Source of the DNA: Uruburuella suis
Lineage (GTDB): Bacteria > Pseudomonadota > Gammaproteobacteria > Burkholderiales > Neisseriaceae
Direction: 5' to 3'
DNA length: 14,989 nucleotides
Assembly: GCF_004341385.1 (NCBI RefSeq)
Contig: NZ_SLXE01000044.1
Coordinates: 1-14,989 of the forward strand
Shown here: one piece after another, positions 6,118 to 11,854 of the stretch
Layout: each line of letters begins with the position of its first letter
Numbering within the stretch: position 1 is the first letter of the stretch
Position numbers and translations under genes: made by a program
The notes under the pieces: model-generated
Told to the model about the DNA's origin: nothing
Databases searched by the model: none
The model's input: only the letters and a program-made list of their open reading frames with translations

Positions 6118-6789
6118 TTATCTCCCGTCCCGCGCACGCGCCAACCGACCAACCGCCAGCAAAATCACAATGCACACCATCGAAATCAGCAGCACCAATT
6201 GATTGGCCAGCGCATCTTCGCCCGCCTGCACCGCTTCATACACGGCAATCGACAAGGTTTGCGTTTTGCCCGGCAGGCTGCCGGCCACCATCAGCGTGGC
6301 ACCGAATTCGCCCAGCGCGCGGGCAAAAGCCAGCAGCACACCGGCCAAAATGCCGCGCCAGGCCAAAGGCAGGCTCACGCGGAAAAACACCGAACGCTCG
6401 CACAAACCCAACACGCGCGCAGCCTGCTCCAATTGCGGATTCACCCCTTCAAACGCCGCACGGGCGGGCTTGAACACCAGCGGAAAAGTCACCACCATTG
6501 CCGCAATCACCGCGCCCTGCCAGGTAAATATCAGATTGATGCCGAACGTGTTTTGCAGCCAGCCGCCAATCGGGCCGTTGCGCCCGAGCAGCACCAAGAG
6601 ATAATAGCCCAGCACCGTAGGCGGCATCACCATCGGCAGCGTGAGCACCGTATCGAGCACATCGCGCCCGGCAAAGCGCCAACGCGCCAGCACAAAGCCG
6701 GCTGCCGTGCCCAACACGATATTGAGCAGCGTGGCCAATCCCGCCACTTTGAGTGAGAGCCACAGAGCCACACCAACCGTTGCATCCAT
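6118..6789 (-). CDS. modB: Molybdate ABC transporter permease
   Basis: A 223-residue inner-membrane permease that forms the molybdate channel and docks on ModC. Hydrophobic helices are visible at about 6-35, 45-68, 87-107, 143-170 and 193-216. The cytoplasmic EAA loop EQAARVLGLCERSVFFRVSL (121-140) followed by PLAW is typical of ModB/CysT-type permeases, as is TLPMVMPPTVLGYYLL. Length matches ModB (about 225-230). ATG 6789 is preceded by AAGAAG at about eight bases. Immediately upstream are a 12-base tandem repeat (6802-6825) and a hairpin with a T-tract (6829-6855), so expression may not simply follow from the upstream genes. The stop is two bases from the modC GTG. Confidence 0.93.
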   Translation of the reverse strand: MDATVGVALWLSLKVAGLATLLNIVLGTAAGFVLARWRFAGRDVLDTVLTLPMVMPPTVLGYYLLVLLGRNGPIGGWLQNTFGINLIFTWQGAVIAAMVVTFPLVFKPARAAFEGVNPQLEQAARVLGLCERSVFFRVSLPLAWRGILAGVLLAFARALGEFGATLMVAGSLPGKTQTLSIAVYEAVQAGEDALANQLVLLISMVCIVILLAVGRLARARDGR

Positions 6790-6801
6790 TATTTATTCTT
6801 C

Positions 6802-6825
6802 TTAACTTCCGAATTAACTTCCGAA
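6802..6825 (-). repeat. Tandem 12-base repeat before modB
   Basis: Read on the coding strand, TTCGGAAGTTAA occurs twice head to tail, ending 12 bases before the modB ATG. It lies between the terminator-like hairpin and the ribosome site. It could be a duplicated regulatory site or a slippage product. Confidence 0.6.
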
Positions 6826-6828
6826 AAA

Positions 6829-6855
6829 AGGCCGTCTGAATGTTTCAGACGGCAT
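6829..6855 (-). terminator. Terminator-like hairpin just upstream of modB
   Basis: Uptake-sequence arms AGGCCGTCTGAA (6829-6840) and TTCAGACGGCAT (6844-6855) form a stem with a three-base loop. On the minus strand the stem is followed by six T residues, a textbook intrinsic terminator for transcripts coming from modA and the acyltransferase. The outer arm is of the AT dialect, the inner of the AG dialect, so the last pairs do not match. Confidence 0.75.
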
Positions 6856-6872
6856 GTTATACCAATCCAAAT
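6856..6872 (-). promoter_or_regulatory. Fragment of a TACC-type repeat end containing an extended -10
   Basis: TTATACCAATCCAAA at 6857-6871 matches the ends of the elements at 2074 and 8764. On the minus strand it reads TGGTATAAC, a TGn-TATAAC extended -10 box pointing at modB. Transcription from it would start near 6849, inside the hairpin. This is an inference by eye. Confidence 0.35.
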
Positions 6873-6909
6873 CAGCATAACCATCCAACATAAAAACTGC
6901 TTAAAACCT

Positions 6910-6921
6910 TTCAGACGGCCT
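6910..6921 (-). repeat. DNA uptake sequence, single copy
   Basis: TTCAGACGGCCT, unpaired, in the 195-base gap between the acyltransferase stop and modB. Confidence 0.9.
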
Positions 6922-6984
6922 TTACACAACTGGCATTGTGTTTGACAAGGTGAAAGAACCCAATTGGTTTAGCGGCTTCAGCAC

Positions 6985-7575
6985 TCAAACCAGATTGCGG
7001 CATTCTTGCGCCGGATTGCCGAAAGCCACCACATCGGCCGCAATATTTTTTACCACCACGCTGCCCGCACCCACGATGCTGTTTGCACCGATGCTCAAAC
7101 CCTGAATCACGCAGCTGCCGATGCCCACCTGCACCCGCTCACCCACCGTTACATTGCCTGCCAGTGCCACACGCGGGCAGATATGCGCATAAGCGCCGAT
7201 GATGCAATCGTGCTCCACCACCGCAGCCGTATTGATAATGGCGCCCTCATTCACGCAGGCGCCTGCATTAATCACAGCCAGCGGCATCACCACTACGCCA
7301 TTTCCTAATATAACATCAGGTGAAATTACGGCGCTGGGGTGCACCAAGCTTACCAAACGAAAGCCCGCCGCTGCCACTTTACGACCCAAGCGTTCACGCA
7401 CGGCATTGTCGCCCACGGCCACGATGATGTCGCCTTTGGGCAAATGCTCATCAAATTTACGCCCATGGGCATCATCTAAAAAGCTGATATTTTGATAACC
7501 CACACTTCTTGCGATATCGGCAACCACCTGCCCATGGCCGCCGCCACCGTAAATATACAGATTTGGTGATTTCAT
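6985..7575 (-). CDS. PglD/NeuD-family acyltransferase between modA and modB
   Basis: A 196-residue protein with the two-part build of the PglD/NeuD family. The N-terminal Rossmann-like part starts YIYGGGGHGQVVADIA (7-22) and includes FLDD and IVAVGDN. From about residue 82 a left-handed beta-helix of hexapeptide repeats runs to the end. VVEHDCIIG holds the conserved base His122. NTAAVVEHD and GNPAQECR are usual for the family. Known members acetylate UDP-4-amino sugars (PglD) or sialic acid (NeuD) using acetyl-CoA; the substrate here is unknown. No glycosylation or sialic-acid genes are in the window, and it is flanked by molybdate genes on the same strand. ATG 7575 has AGAGAG about nine bases upstream; TATAAA on the minus strand (about 7614-7619) could be a -10. 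Confidence 0.85.
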   Translation of the reverse strand: MKSPNLYIYGGGGHGQVVADIARSVGYQNISFLDDAHGRKFDEHLPKGDIIVAVGDNAVRERLGRKVAAAGFRLVSLVHPSAVISPDVILGNGVVVMPLAVINAGACVNEGAIINTAAVVEHDCIIGAYAHICPRVALAGNVTVGERVQVGIGSCVIQGLSIGANSIVGAGSVVVKNIAADVVAFGNPAQECRNLV

Positions 7576-7707
7576 GATTTTTCTCTCTTATCCGGCACCC
7601 AAAACACAAAAGTTTTATAATTATGCCATTAGTAGGCAGCCATTTTAAGTGACAAATCCACCAAATATCCCTACGCACAAATTAAAAGCAATTATCGTCA
7701 AACAAAA

Positions 7708-8457
7708 TCAACGCACCGCCGCAAACCCATACCGCTTCAACACCGCCTGCCCGGCCGCAGAGCGCACATATTGCACAAAGCGTATCGCCTCGGTCTGCTC
7801 TTGGCTGCTTTTCACCACCGCAATCGGGTAGGAAACCGGCGTGGTGGTGGGCACGGTGCGCAACACTTTCACCTTATCGCGCATCAGCGCGGCATCGGTG
7901 TTATACACAAAGCCCGCATCTACTTCGCCGCGCGCCACATAATCGAGCGATTGGCGCACATGCTGGGTGTTGATGATTTTCGGTTGCAGCGCCGCCCACA
8001 AGCCGGCTTTTTCCAGCGCCGCTTTGGTGTAGCGCCCCACCGGCACGCTGGCCGGATTGCTCACAGCAATACGCTTGATGGCGGGCGCGTTTAAATCCGA
8101 CAATTGATTGATGCGCAGTGTGCTGGCAGCGGGCGCAGCAATCACCAGCGAATTACGGGCAAAAGTGTGGCGCGCCTTGCTATCAATCAAGCCTTCTTGC
8201 GCGGCTTTATCCATGGTTTCTTCATCGGCAAAGGCCAACACATCCACCGGCGCGCCTTTGAGCGCTTGTTGCAGCAATGCGCCCGAGCCAGCGGTGTTGA
8301 GGTTGATTTTGGCTTGCGGATGCTGTTTTTCATATTGCACGGTAATATCTTTAAATGCATTGCTCAGGCTGGCCGCGGCCGACACGGTGATTTCGGCAGC
8401 GAAAGCCGCGGGCGTAAGCAGCAGCGCGGCCAGTGCAAAATTCAGGCGGATGTTCAT
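7708..8457 (-). CDS. modA: Molybdate ABC transporter periplasmic binding protein
   Basis: A 249-residue solute-binding protein that captures molybdate or tungstate in the periplasm for ModBC. The signal peptide is MNIRLNFALAALLLTPAAFA, cleaved before AEITV (about 20/21). The mature protein starts with the ModA pattern ITVSAAASLSNAFKDI, then NTAGSGALLQQ, DVLAFADEETMDKA, PASVPVGRYTKAALEKAG and GEVDAGFVYNTDA, which supply the usual Ser and Tyr oxyanion ligands. Length is normal. ATG 8457 follows AAAGGA with good spacing. A GTTATA-N6-TATAAC inverted repeat 57 bases upstream resembles a ModE operator. The acyltransferase follows 132 bases downstream with no terminator hairpin between, so the two may be co-transcribed. 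Confidence 0.94.
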   Translation of the reverse strand: MNIRLNFALAALLLTPAAFAAEITVSAAASLSNAFKDITVQYEKQHPQAKINLNTAGSGALLQQALKGAPVDVLAFADEETMDKAAQEGLIDSKARHTFARNSLVIAAPAASTLRINQLSDLNAPAIKRIAVSNPASVPVGRYTKAALEKAGLWAALQPKIINTQHVRQSLDYVARGEVDAGFVYNTDAALMRDKVKVLRTVPTTTPVSYPIAVVKSSQEQTEAIRFVQYVRSAAGQAVLKRYGFAAVR

Positions 8458-8513
8458 GGTTTTCCTTTGATTGTGTATGAGCTGTGGGTTTTTAACATTG
8501 GCAGCGATGCGTT

Positions 8514-8531
8514 GTTATACTCATTTATAAC
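8514..8531. promoter_or_regulatory. ModE-like operator upstream of modA
   Basis: GTTATA-CTCATT-TATAAC is a perfect inverted repeat with a six-base spacer. E. coli ModE sites have GTTAT and ATAAC half-sites separated by a similar distance in the modABC promoter. The TATAAC and TATAAA strings here could also serve as -10 boxes on the minus strand, so a bound repressor would block them. No modE gene is in the window. Confidence 0.5.
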
Positions 8532-8545
8532 TACTACTTTAGAAC

Positions 8546-8708
8546 TAGGGTCTGTTCACAATTCATCTCATGGCAATCTTTTGGCTCAAAAACGCGCCTG
8601 CTACGTTGAAAATGCTCGCAAGGTGTCCAACCTTGCTGCGCTTTTCGCCTTGCAAGCGCGCTTTTGCGCTCAAAATCTTACGCACGGATGAAATGTGAAC
8701 AGACCCTA
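8546..8708. mobile_element. Non-coding MITE-like element, full copy, with GGGTCTGTTCACA ends
   Basis: The 21-base ends (8547-8567 and 8687-8707) are inverted repeats with one mismatch, starting AGGGTCTGTTCACA. TA flanks both sides (8546-8547, 8707-8708). The interior (about 8575-8680) is itself a long imperfect palindrome, with CAAAA, CGCGC, GAAAA and GCAAGG blocks mirrored around GCAAGGTGTCCAACCTTGC, so a transcript would fold almost end to end. No transposase. A shortened relative lies at 10710-10792. TA targeting and GGG ends suit mobilisation by an IS5- or IS630-type transposase. It is not the classical Correia sequence. Confidence 0.65.
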
Positions 8709-8710
8709 AA

Positions 8711-8740
8711 AGGCCGTCTGAAACATTTTTCAGACGGCCT
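8711..8740. terminator. Inverted uptake-sequence pair between two repeats
   Basis: AGGCCGTCTGAA (8711-8722) and TTCAGACGGCCT (8729-8740) form a perfect 12-base stem with a six-base loop. It sits between the MITE-like element and the Correia-like element and would isolate modA from transcripts leaking out of argB. Confidence 0.8.
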
Positions 8741-8763
8741 TGCTGCAACCCCTATAGCTTTTA

Positions 8764-9021
8764 TACCAATTCAAAAAAAGTAAGCTAACAAGGCGGCGAG
8801 CCGAAGACAGTACACCTATTGATTCGGCAATTAAATATTGAACATTTTCAGATGCCGGCAAACAAGCCTTTGGCTTGTTGCCCTCTCCCTAGCCCTCTCC
8901 CACGGGAGAGGGAACAGGTTTCTGCTGCGGGTAAGAGGATGTGAATATTCAATAATTAATTGCCGTATCTATAGTACGGCTAGGCGAGCCAACGAAGTTA
9001 GGTTATTTTTTTGGATTGGTA
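8764..9021. repeat. Correia-like element with TACC...GGTA ends, full copy
   Basis: Ends TACCAATTCAAAAAAAGTAA and the complement of TTTTTTTGGATTGGTA are inverted repeats, flanked by TTA on both sides (8761-8763, 9022-9024). Next to the left end is ACAAGGCGGCGAGCCGAAGA then CAGTACA. Near the right end is AGTACGGCTAGGCGAGCCAA then CG. These closely resemble the inner arms of classical Neisseria Correia elements (ACAAGGCGACGAAGCC..., AGTACGGCAAGGCGAGGC...) as I remember them, though the outer ends differ from the usual TATAGTGGATTAA. A second repeat (8825-8965) splits the middle. The right-hand TTA is the complement of the argB stop codon. Confidence 0.65.
8825..8965. repeat. Second repeat nested inside the Correia-like element
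   Basis: CGGCAATTAAATATTGAA at the left faces TTCAATAATTAATTGCCG at the right, a near-perfect 18-base inverted repeat (one mismatch) spanning 141 bases. Inside are AACAAGCC-TTT-GGCTTGTT (8861-8879) and CCCTCTCCC facing GGGAGAGGG (stem arms about 8892-8900 and 8904-8912). The CCCTCTCCCTAGCCCTCTCC string is a repeat common in many proteobacterial genomes. No coding potential is seen. Confidence 0.55.
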
Positions 9022-9915
9022 TTAATCCGGCTCTTTGCCCAAAATCATCGAGCCTATACCTTTATCGGTGAAAATTTCCAACAGCAGCGCATTGAGCACG
9101 CGCCCGTCGATAATGTGCACCGCTTTCACGCCATTGGTGGCCGCTTCAATGGCCGAGCTGATTTTCGGCAACATGCCGCCGTAAAGCGTGCCATCCGCCA
9201 CCAAGTCGTCGATGCGCCGCGGCGTGAGATTGGTGAGCAGATTGCCTTCTTTATCCATCACACCGGTGATATTGGTCATCATCACCAGCTTTTCGGCATT
9301 CAATTCTTCGGCCAGCTTGCCCGCCACCAAATCGGCATTGATGTTGAACGCTTCACCCTGGCGGCCCACGCCGATGGGCGCCACCACCGGAATATAGCCG
9401 CGCTCGACCATGCCTTTAATCAGCGAGCAATCGATGCTCTCCACCACGCCCACTTGGCCGATGTCCACCCCGTTGCGCTCGGGCGTGTTGATAAAGAGCT
9501 TTTTGGCCTTGATAAAATGGCTGTCGCGGCCGGTGATGCCCACGGCCTTGCCGCCGTTTTGATTCAGCAGCGACACAATATCTTTGTTCACATGGCCGCC
9601 GAGCACCATTTCCACAATGTCCATGGTTTCGCCGTCGGTCACACGCATGCCCTGCACAAACGTGCCCTCTTTGCCCACTTTATTGAGCATATCGTTGATT
9701 TGCGGGCCGCCGCCGTGCACAATCACCGGATTGATGCCCACCAGCTTGAGCAACACCACATCTTTGGCAAAGCCTTCTTTCAAATGCGGCTCGGTCATGG
9801 CATTGCCGCCGTATTTAATCACGATGGTAGAGCCGGAAAAGCGGCGGATATAAGGCAGCGCCTCGGCCAGAATGCTGGCTTTCACGCCGGGCGGAATGTG
9901 TTCGGCTTCAATCAT
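9022..9915 (-). CDS. argB: Acetylglutamate kinase
   Basis: A 297-residue amino-acid kinase for the second step of arginine synthesis: N-acetylglutamate plus ATP gives N-acetylglutamyl phosphate, in the cytoplasm. TIVIKYGGNAM holds the catalytic Lys (about 34). VIVHGGGPQIN follows, then VGITGRDSHFIKAKK, the substrate segment FNINADLVAGKLAEEL, TNITGVMDKEGNLL and GGMLPKISSA with the second conserved Lys. The N-terminal helix before the first strand is a feature of arginine-inhibited, hexameric ArgB, so feedback inhibition is likely. ATG 9915 is chosen over an upstream ATG at 9966 because GGAG lies seven bases before it and the length then matches Neisseria ArgB. No other arg gene is adjacent. 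A Correia-like element abuts the stop. Confidence 0.96.
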   Translation of the reverse strand: MIEAEHIPPGVKASILAEALPYIRRFSGSTIVIKYGGNAMTEPHLKEGFAKDVVLLKLVGINPVIVHGGGPQINDMLNKVGKEGTFVQGMRVTDGETMDIVEMVLGGHVNKDIVSLLNQNGGKAVGITGRDSHFIKAKKLFINTPERNGVDIGQVGVVESIDCSLIKGMVERGYIPVVAPIGVGRQGEAFNINADLVAGKLAEELNAEKLVMMTNITGVMDKEGNLLTNLTPRRIDDLVADGTLYGGMLPKISSAIEAATNGVKAVHIIDGRVLNALLLEIFTDKGIGSMILGKEPD

Positions 9916-9981
9916 GGCATTTCTCCAAACGGGTTTGCAGGGTTTCATGCCCATCCGAAAAAGCAAGCTTGCCGCGTTGTT

Positions 9982-10010
9982 CCGCCTTGTAAGCTTACTT
10001 TTTTAATGGG
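9982..10010 (-). repeat. Half copy of the TACC-type element in the argB leader
   Basis: On the minus strand CCCATTAAAAAAGTAAGC then TTACAAGGCGG matches the left arm of the element at 8764 (CCAATTCAAAAAAAGTAAGC, TAACAAGGCGG). The rest of the element is missing. It lies between the argB promoter candidate and its ATG, so it would be part of the leader RNA. Confidence 0.5.
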
Positions 10011-10011
10011 T

Positions 10012-10023
10012 TTCAGACGGCCT
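10012..10023 (-). repeat. DNA uptake sequence in the argB promoter region
   Basis: TTCAGACGGCCT abuts the -10 box at 10024-10029, so an argB transcript would start inside it. Single copy. Confidence 0.9.
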
Positions 10024-10054
10024 ATTATAGCGGAAGAGCCGCCTGCAAATACAA
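10024..10054 (-). promoter_or_regulatory. Candidate argB promoter
   Basis: On the minus strand a perfect TATAAT (10029-10024) follows TTGTAT (10054-10049) with a 19-base spacer. It is about 110 bases before the argB ATG. The -10 is convincing; the -35 is weak. Confidence 0.5.
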
Positions 10055-10108
10055 GAGGCAATATTAATCATTCATCATCAATCAAGCAATAAACACAATA
10101 CAAACAAA

Positions 10109-10139
10109 AGGCCGTCTGAAATCATTTTTCAGACGGCCT
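10109..10139 (-). terminator. Uptake-sequence terminator after the YidB-like gene
   Basis: AGGCCGTCTGAA (10109-10120) and TTCAGACGGCCT (10128-10139) form a perfect stem with a seven-base loop, 17 bases beyond the stop of the YidB-like gene. On the minus strand the stem is followed by TTTTGTTTG, a usable T-tract. Confidence 0.85.
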
Positions 10140-10156
10140 TTCATTATTCTGCTGCT

Positions 10157-10582
10157 TTACTTCACCAGATTTTTCAACACCAGCGAAGCCAAGTCATCCA
10201 AGCCGAAGCCGTCGGCATCCTGCACTTTACCCTCGGGCGTGGCGCTGTCGACCAGATTGGGCAGATATTGCGCCAGCAAATCGCTGGCTTGCTGGCCGTT
10301 TAAGCCGAATTTGGCCGCCACTTGCTCGATGGCATTGCCGCCCAGCGCCTGCTGCAAATCGCTGCCGCTCACGCTTTGGTTGCTGCTTTGGGTGGAAATC
10401 CAGCTATTGAGCGCATCGCCCAAGCCGCCTTGTTGCAGCTTGGCCATCAAATTGCCGATGCCGCCGTTTTGCTGCACCAATTCCATCAACATACCCAGCG
10501 CGGCATTTTGCCGGCCGCCGTCGCCGTTTTGATTGCCGATGGCCGACATTGCCGCATTGAGTAAAGAATCCATCAAAGCCAT
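10157..10582 (-). CDS. YidB-like DUF937 protein
   Basis: A 141-residue helical protein of the YidB/DUF937 family, whose function is not established. It starts with MALMDSLLNAAMSAI. A Gly/Gln-rich section GMLMELVQQNGGIGNLMAKL and QQGGLGDALNSWIS follows, then the family pattern VSGSDLQQALGGNAIEQVAAK with GLNGQQASDLLAQYLPNLVD. It ends DDLASLVLKNLVK. There is no signal peptide or membrane helix, so it is probably cytoplasmic. ATG 10582 is taken because GGAC sits about seven bases upstream; ATG 10573 in the same frame is an alternative. Hairpins bound it on both sides (10109-10139, 10670-10704), so it is probably its own transcription unit. Confidence 0.82.
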   Translation of the reverse strand: MALMDSLLNAAMSAIGNQNGDGGRQNAALGMLMELVQQNGGIGNLMAKLQQGGLGDALNSWISTQSSNQSVSGSDLQQALGGNAIEQVAAKFGLNGQQASDLLAQYLPNLVDSATPEGKVQDADGFGLDDLASLVLKNLVK

Positions 10583-10669
10583 GATTGTGTCCGATATAAA
10601 AGGTTGGAAAGGGTTTTAGTGTAGCAGAGCGCTTTATGGATATATAGAAATTTTAATTTAACAAAATCA

Positions 10670-10704
10670 AGGCCATCTGAAAGATTTTTCTTTTCAGACG
10701 GCCT
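10670..10704 (-). terminator. Degenerate uptake-sequence hairpin downstream of ruvX
   Basis: AGGCCATCTGAA (10670-10681, one substitution) faces TTCAGACGGCCT (10693-10704) across an 11-base loop. It would terminate the algH-ruvX transcript. The mismatched arm suggests one arm is decaying while the other is kept for uptake. Confidence 0.65.
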
Positions 10705-10709
10705 TTTTA

Positions 10710-10792
10710 TAGAGCCTGTTTATCATTTATCTGCAAGCAAGAGCTTGAGCCGACATTAGCGCAAGAGCGGGATGAAATGTGAACAAACCTTA
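10710..10792. mobile_element. Shortened copy of the GGGTCTGTTCACA MITE-like element
   Basis: The right end GATGAAATGTGAACAAACCT matches the full copy (GATGAAATGTGAACAGACCC) at 18 of 20 positions. The left end GAGCCTGTTTATCATTTATC is more diverged. TA flanks both sides (10710-10711, 10791-10792). At 79 bases between the TAs it is about half the full copy and lacks most of the inner palindrome. The right-hand TA lies within the complement of the ruvX stop codon (TAA). Confidence 0.6.
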
Positions 10793-11257
10793 ATCTTCGT
10801 TCGCCGCTTCGCGGCCATTGAAATATTCCGCCGCACCACCTTCAAAAAAGCCCTGCAATATCGCTTGCGCGGCCACTTGGTCGAGCACGGCTTTTTGTTT
10901 GCGCCCAAACACCTGCGCTTCGGCCAGCAGGCTTTCGGCATAAAGCGACGACAAACGCTCGTCCACCCAATACACCGGCAAATCAAAGCGTCCATGCAGG
11001 CGGCGGCCGAATTTGCGGCACAAGCGCGTGAGCTCGTGCTCGCTGCCGTCGGTGTGTGCCGGCAGCCCCACCACCAACTGCCGCGGCTGCCATTCTGCGA
11101 CCAACTTGGCAATGACGGCGAATTTGGCTTCGTTGCCCTCGCCCGTTACCGTGGCGAGCGGATGCGCCGTGCCCACTTCAGCATCGCCCTCGGCCACGCC
11201 GATGCGCGCTTCGCCGAAATCAAACGCCAGCGTGGTGCCGATGGGCGCTTTATGCAT
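10790..11257 (-). CDS. ruvX: RuvX/YqgF nuclease (16S rRNA maturation or putative Holliday junction resolvase)
   Basis: A 155-residue RNase H-like protein. E. coli YqgF takes part in 5' maturation of 16S rRNA; the family is also annotated as a Holliday junction resolvase. The first strand is TLAFDFGEARIGVAEGD with catalytic Asp13. Next come LVVGLPAHTDGSEHELTR, the conserved DERLSSLYAE, and LDQVAAQAILQGFFEG with the last acidic residue. Length is usual (about 140-155). The start codon overlaps the end of algH by eight bases (ATGCATAA shared), so the genes are translationally coupled; the algH-ruvX order is conserved in many proteobacteria. The stop codon coincides with the edge of a MITE-like element. 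Confidence 0.93.
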   Translation of the reverse strand: MHKAPIGTTLAFDFGEARIGVAEGDAEVGTAHPLATVTGEGNEAKFAVIAKLVAEWQPRQLVVGLPAHTDGSEHELTRLCRKFGRRLHGRFDLPVYWVDERLSSLYAESLLAEAQVFGRKQKAVLDQVAAQAILQGFFEGGAAEYFNGREAANED

Positions 11258-11798
11258 GGCCGGCGCCGCTCATCAGGCCGGCCTGCTCGATGCCGAGCTT
11301 GGCCAGCGCCGCCTGATAGCGCTCGGCATAAGGCAGGTCAAACAAAATATGCGTATCCGCCGGTACGGTGAGCCACGAATTGCCCGCCAGCTCGCGCTCA
11401 AGCTGGCCTTTGCTCCAGCTCGAATAGCCTATGCTCACCACCGCTTTATCCACCGCGCCGGGTTTGCTCAGGTTTTCGATGATATCGCGCGAAGTGGTCA
11501 TCGCCACATCATCGTTCACCAACAGGCTGCTCTGCCACGAGCCCACAGGCGTGTGCACCACAAAGCCGCGGTCAATCTGCACCGGCCCGCCCATCATCAC
11601 CCATTCGTTTTGAAAACGCTCGGGCATTTCGCTCTCTGAGGCGCTGAACACCAAATCCATCGTCACCGGCGAAGGCTTGTTGATAATCACGCCCAGCGCG
11701 CCCTCGTCGTTGTGCTCGCAAAGATACACCACACTGCCTTCGAAAAACGGGTCGCCCATCGAGGGCATGGCAATCAGAAAATGATCTGCTAAATTCAT
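11250..11798 (-). CDS. algH: AlgH/YqgE (UPF0301, DUF179) protein
   Basis: A 182-residue member of the AlgH/YqgE family. The family is widespread and has a known fold, but its molecular function is not settled; the gene is named after an alginate regulator in Pseudomonas. The protein starts MNLADHFLIAMPSMGDPFFE, then VVYLCEHNDEGALGVIINKP, VMMGGPVQIDRGFVVHTP, and SIGYSSWSKGQLERELAGNS with WLTVPAD, all typical. It ends SGAGHA. ATG 11798 is chosen because the length and first residues match the 182-residue Neisseria homologues. In-frame ATGs at 11813 and 11870 would add unrelated residues. It is coupled to ruvX by an eight-base overlap and divergent from the EnvC-like gene. Confidence 0.93.
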   Translation of the reverse strand: MNLADHFLIAMPSMGDPFFEGSVVYLCEHNDEGALGVIINKPSPVTMDLVFSASESEMPERFQNEWVMMGGPVQIDRGFVVHTPVGSWQSSLLVNDDVAMTTSRDIIENLSKPGAVDKAVVSIGYSSWSKGQLERELAGNSWLTVPADTHILFDLPYAERYQAALAKLGIEQAGLMSGAGHA

Positions 11799-11854
11799 AT
11801 CGGAACTTCTCATAAGGTTTCTCTCTCGATATGGGGCTTGCCTGCTGTTTTGCA

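Noticed and set aside
8104..8691. 195-codon plus-strand frame opposite modA and into the MITE-like element
   Set aside because: Antisense to modA, then translates a non-coding palindrome.
9916..9966. Longer argB start at ATG 9966
   Set aside because: The 17 extra residues are not typical of ArgB, and GGAG stands at the right distance from ATG 9915.
9016..10092. 358-codon open frame opposite argB
   Set aside because: His- and Ala-rich antisense shadow of argB, starting inside a repeat and without a recognisable domain.
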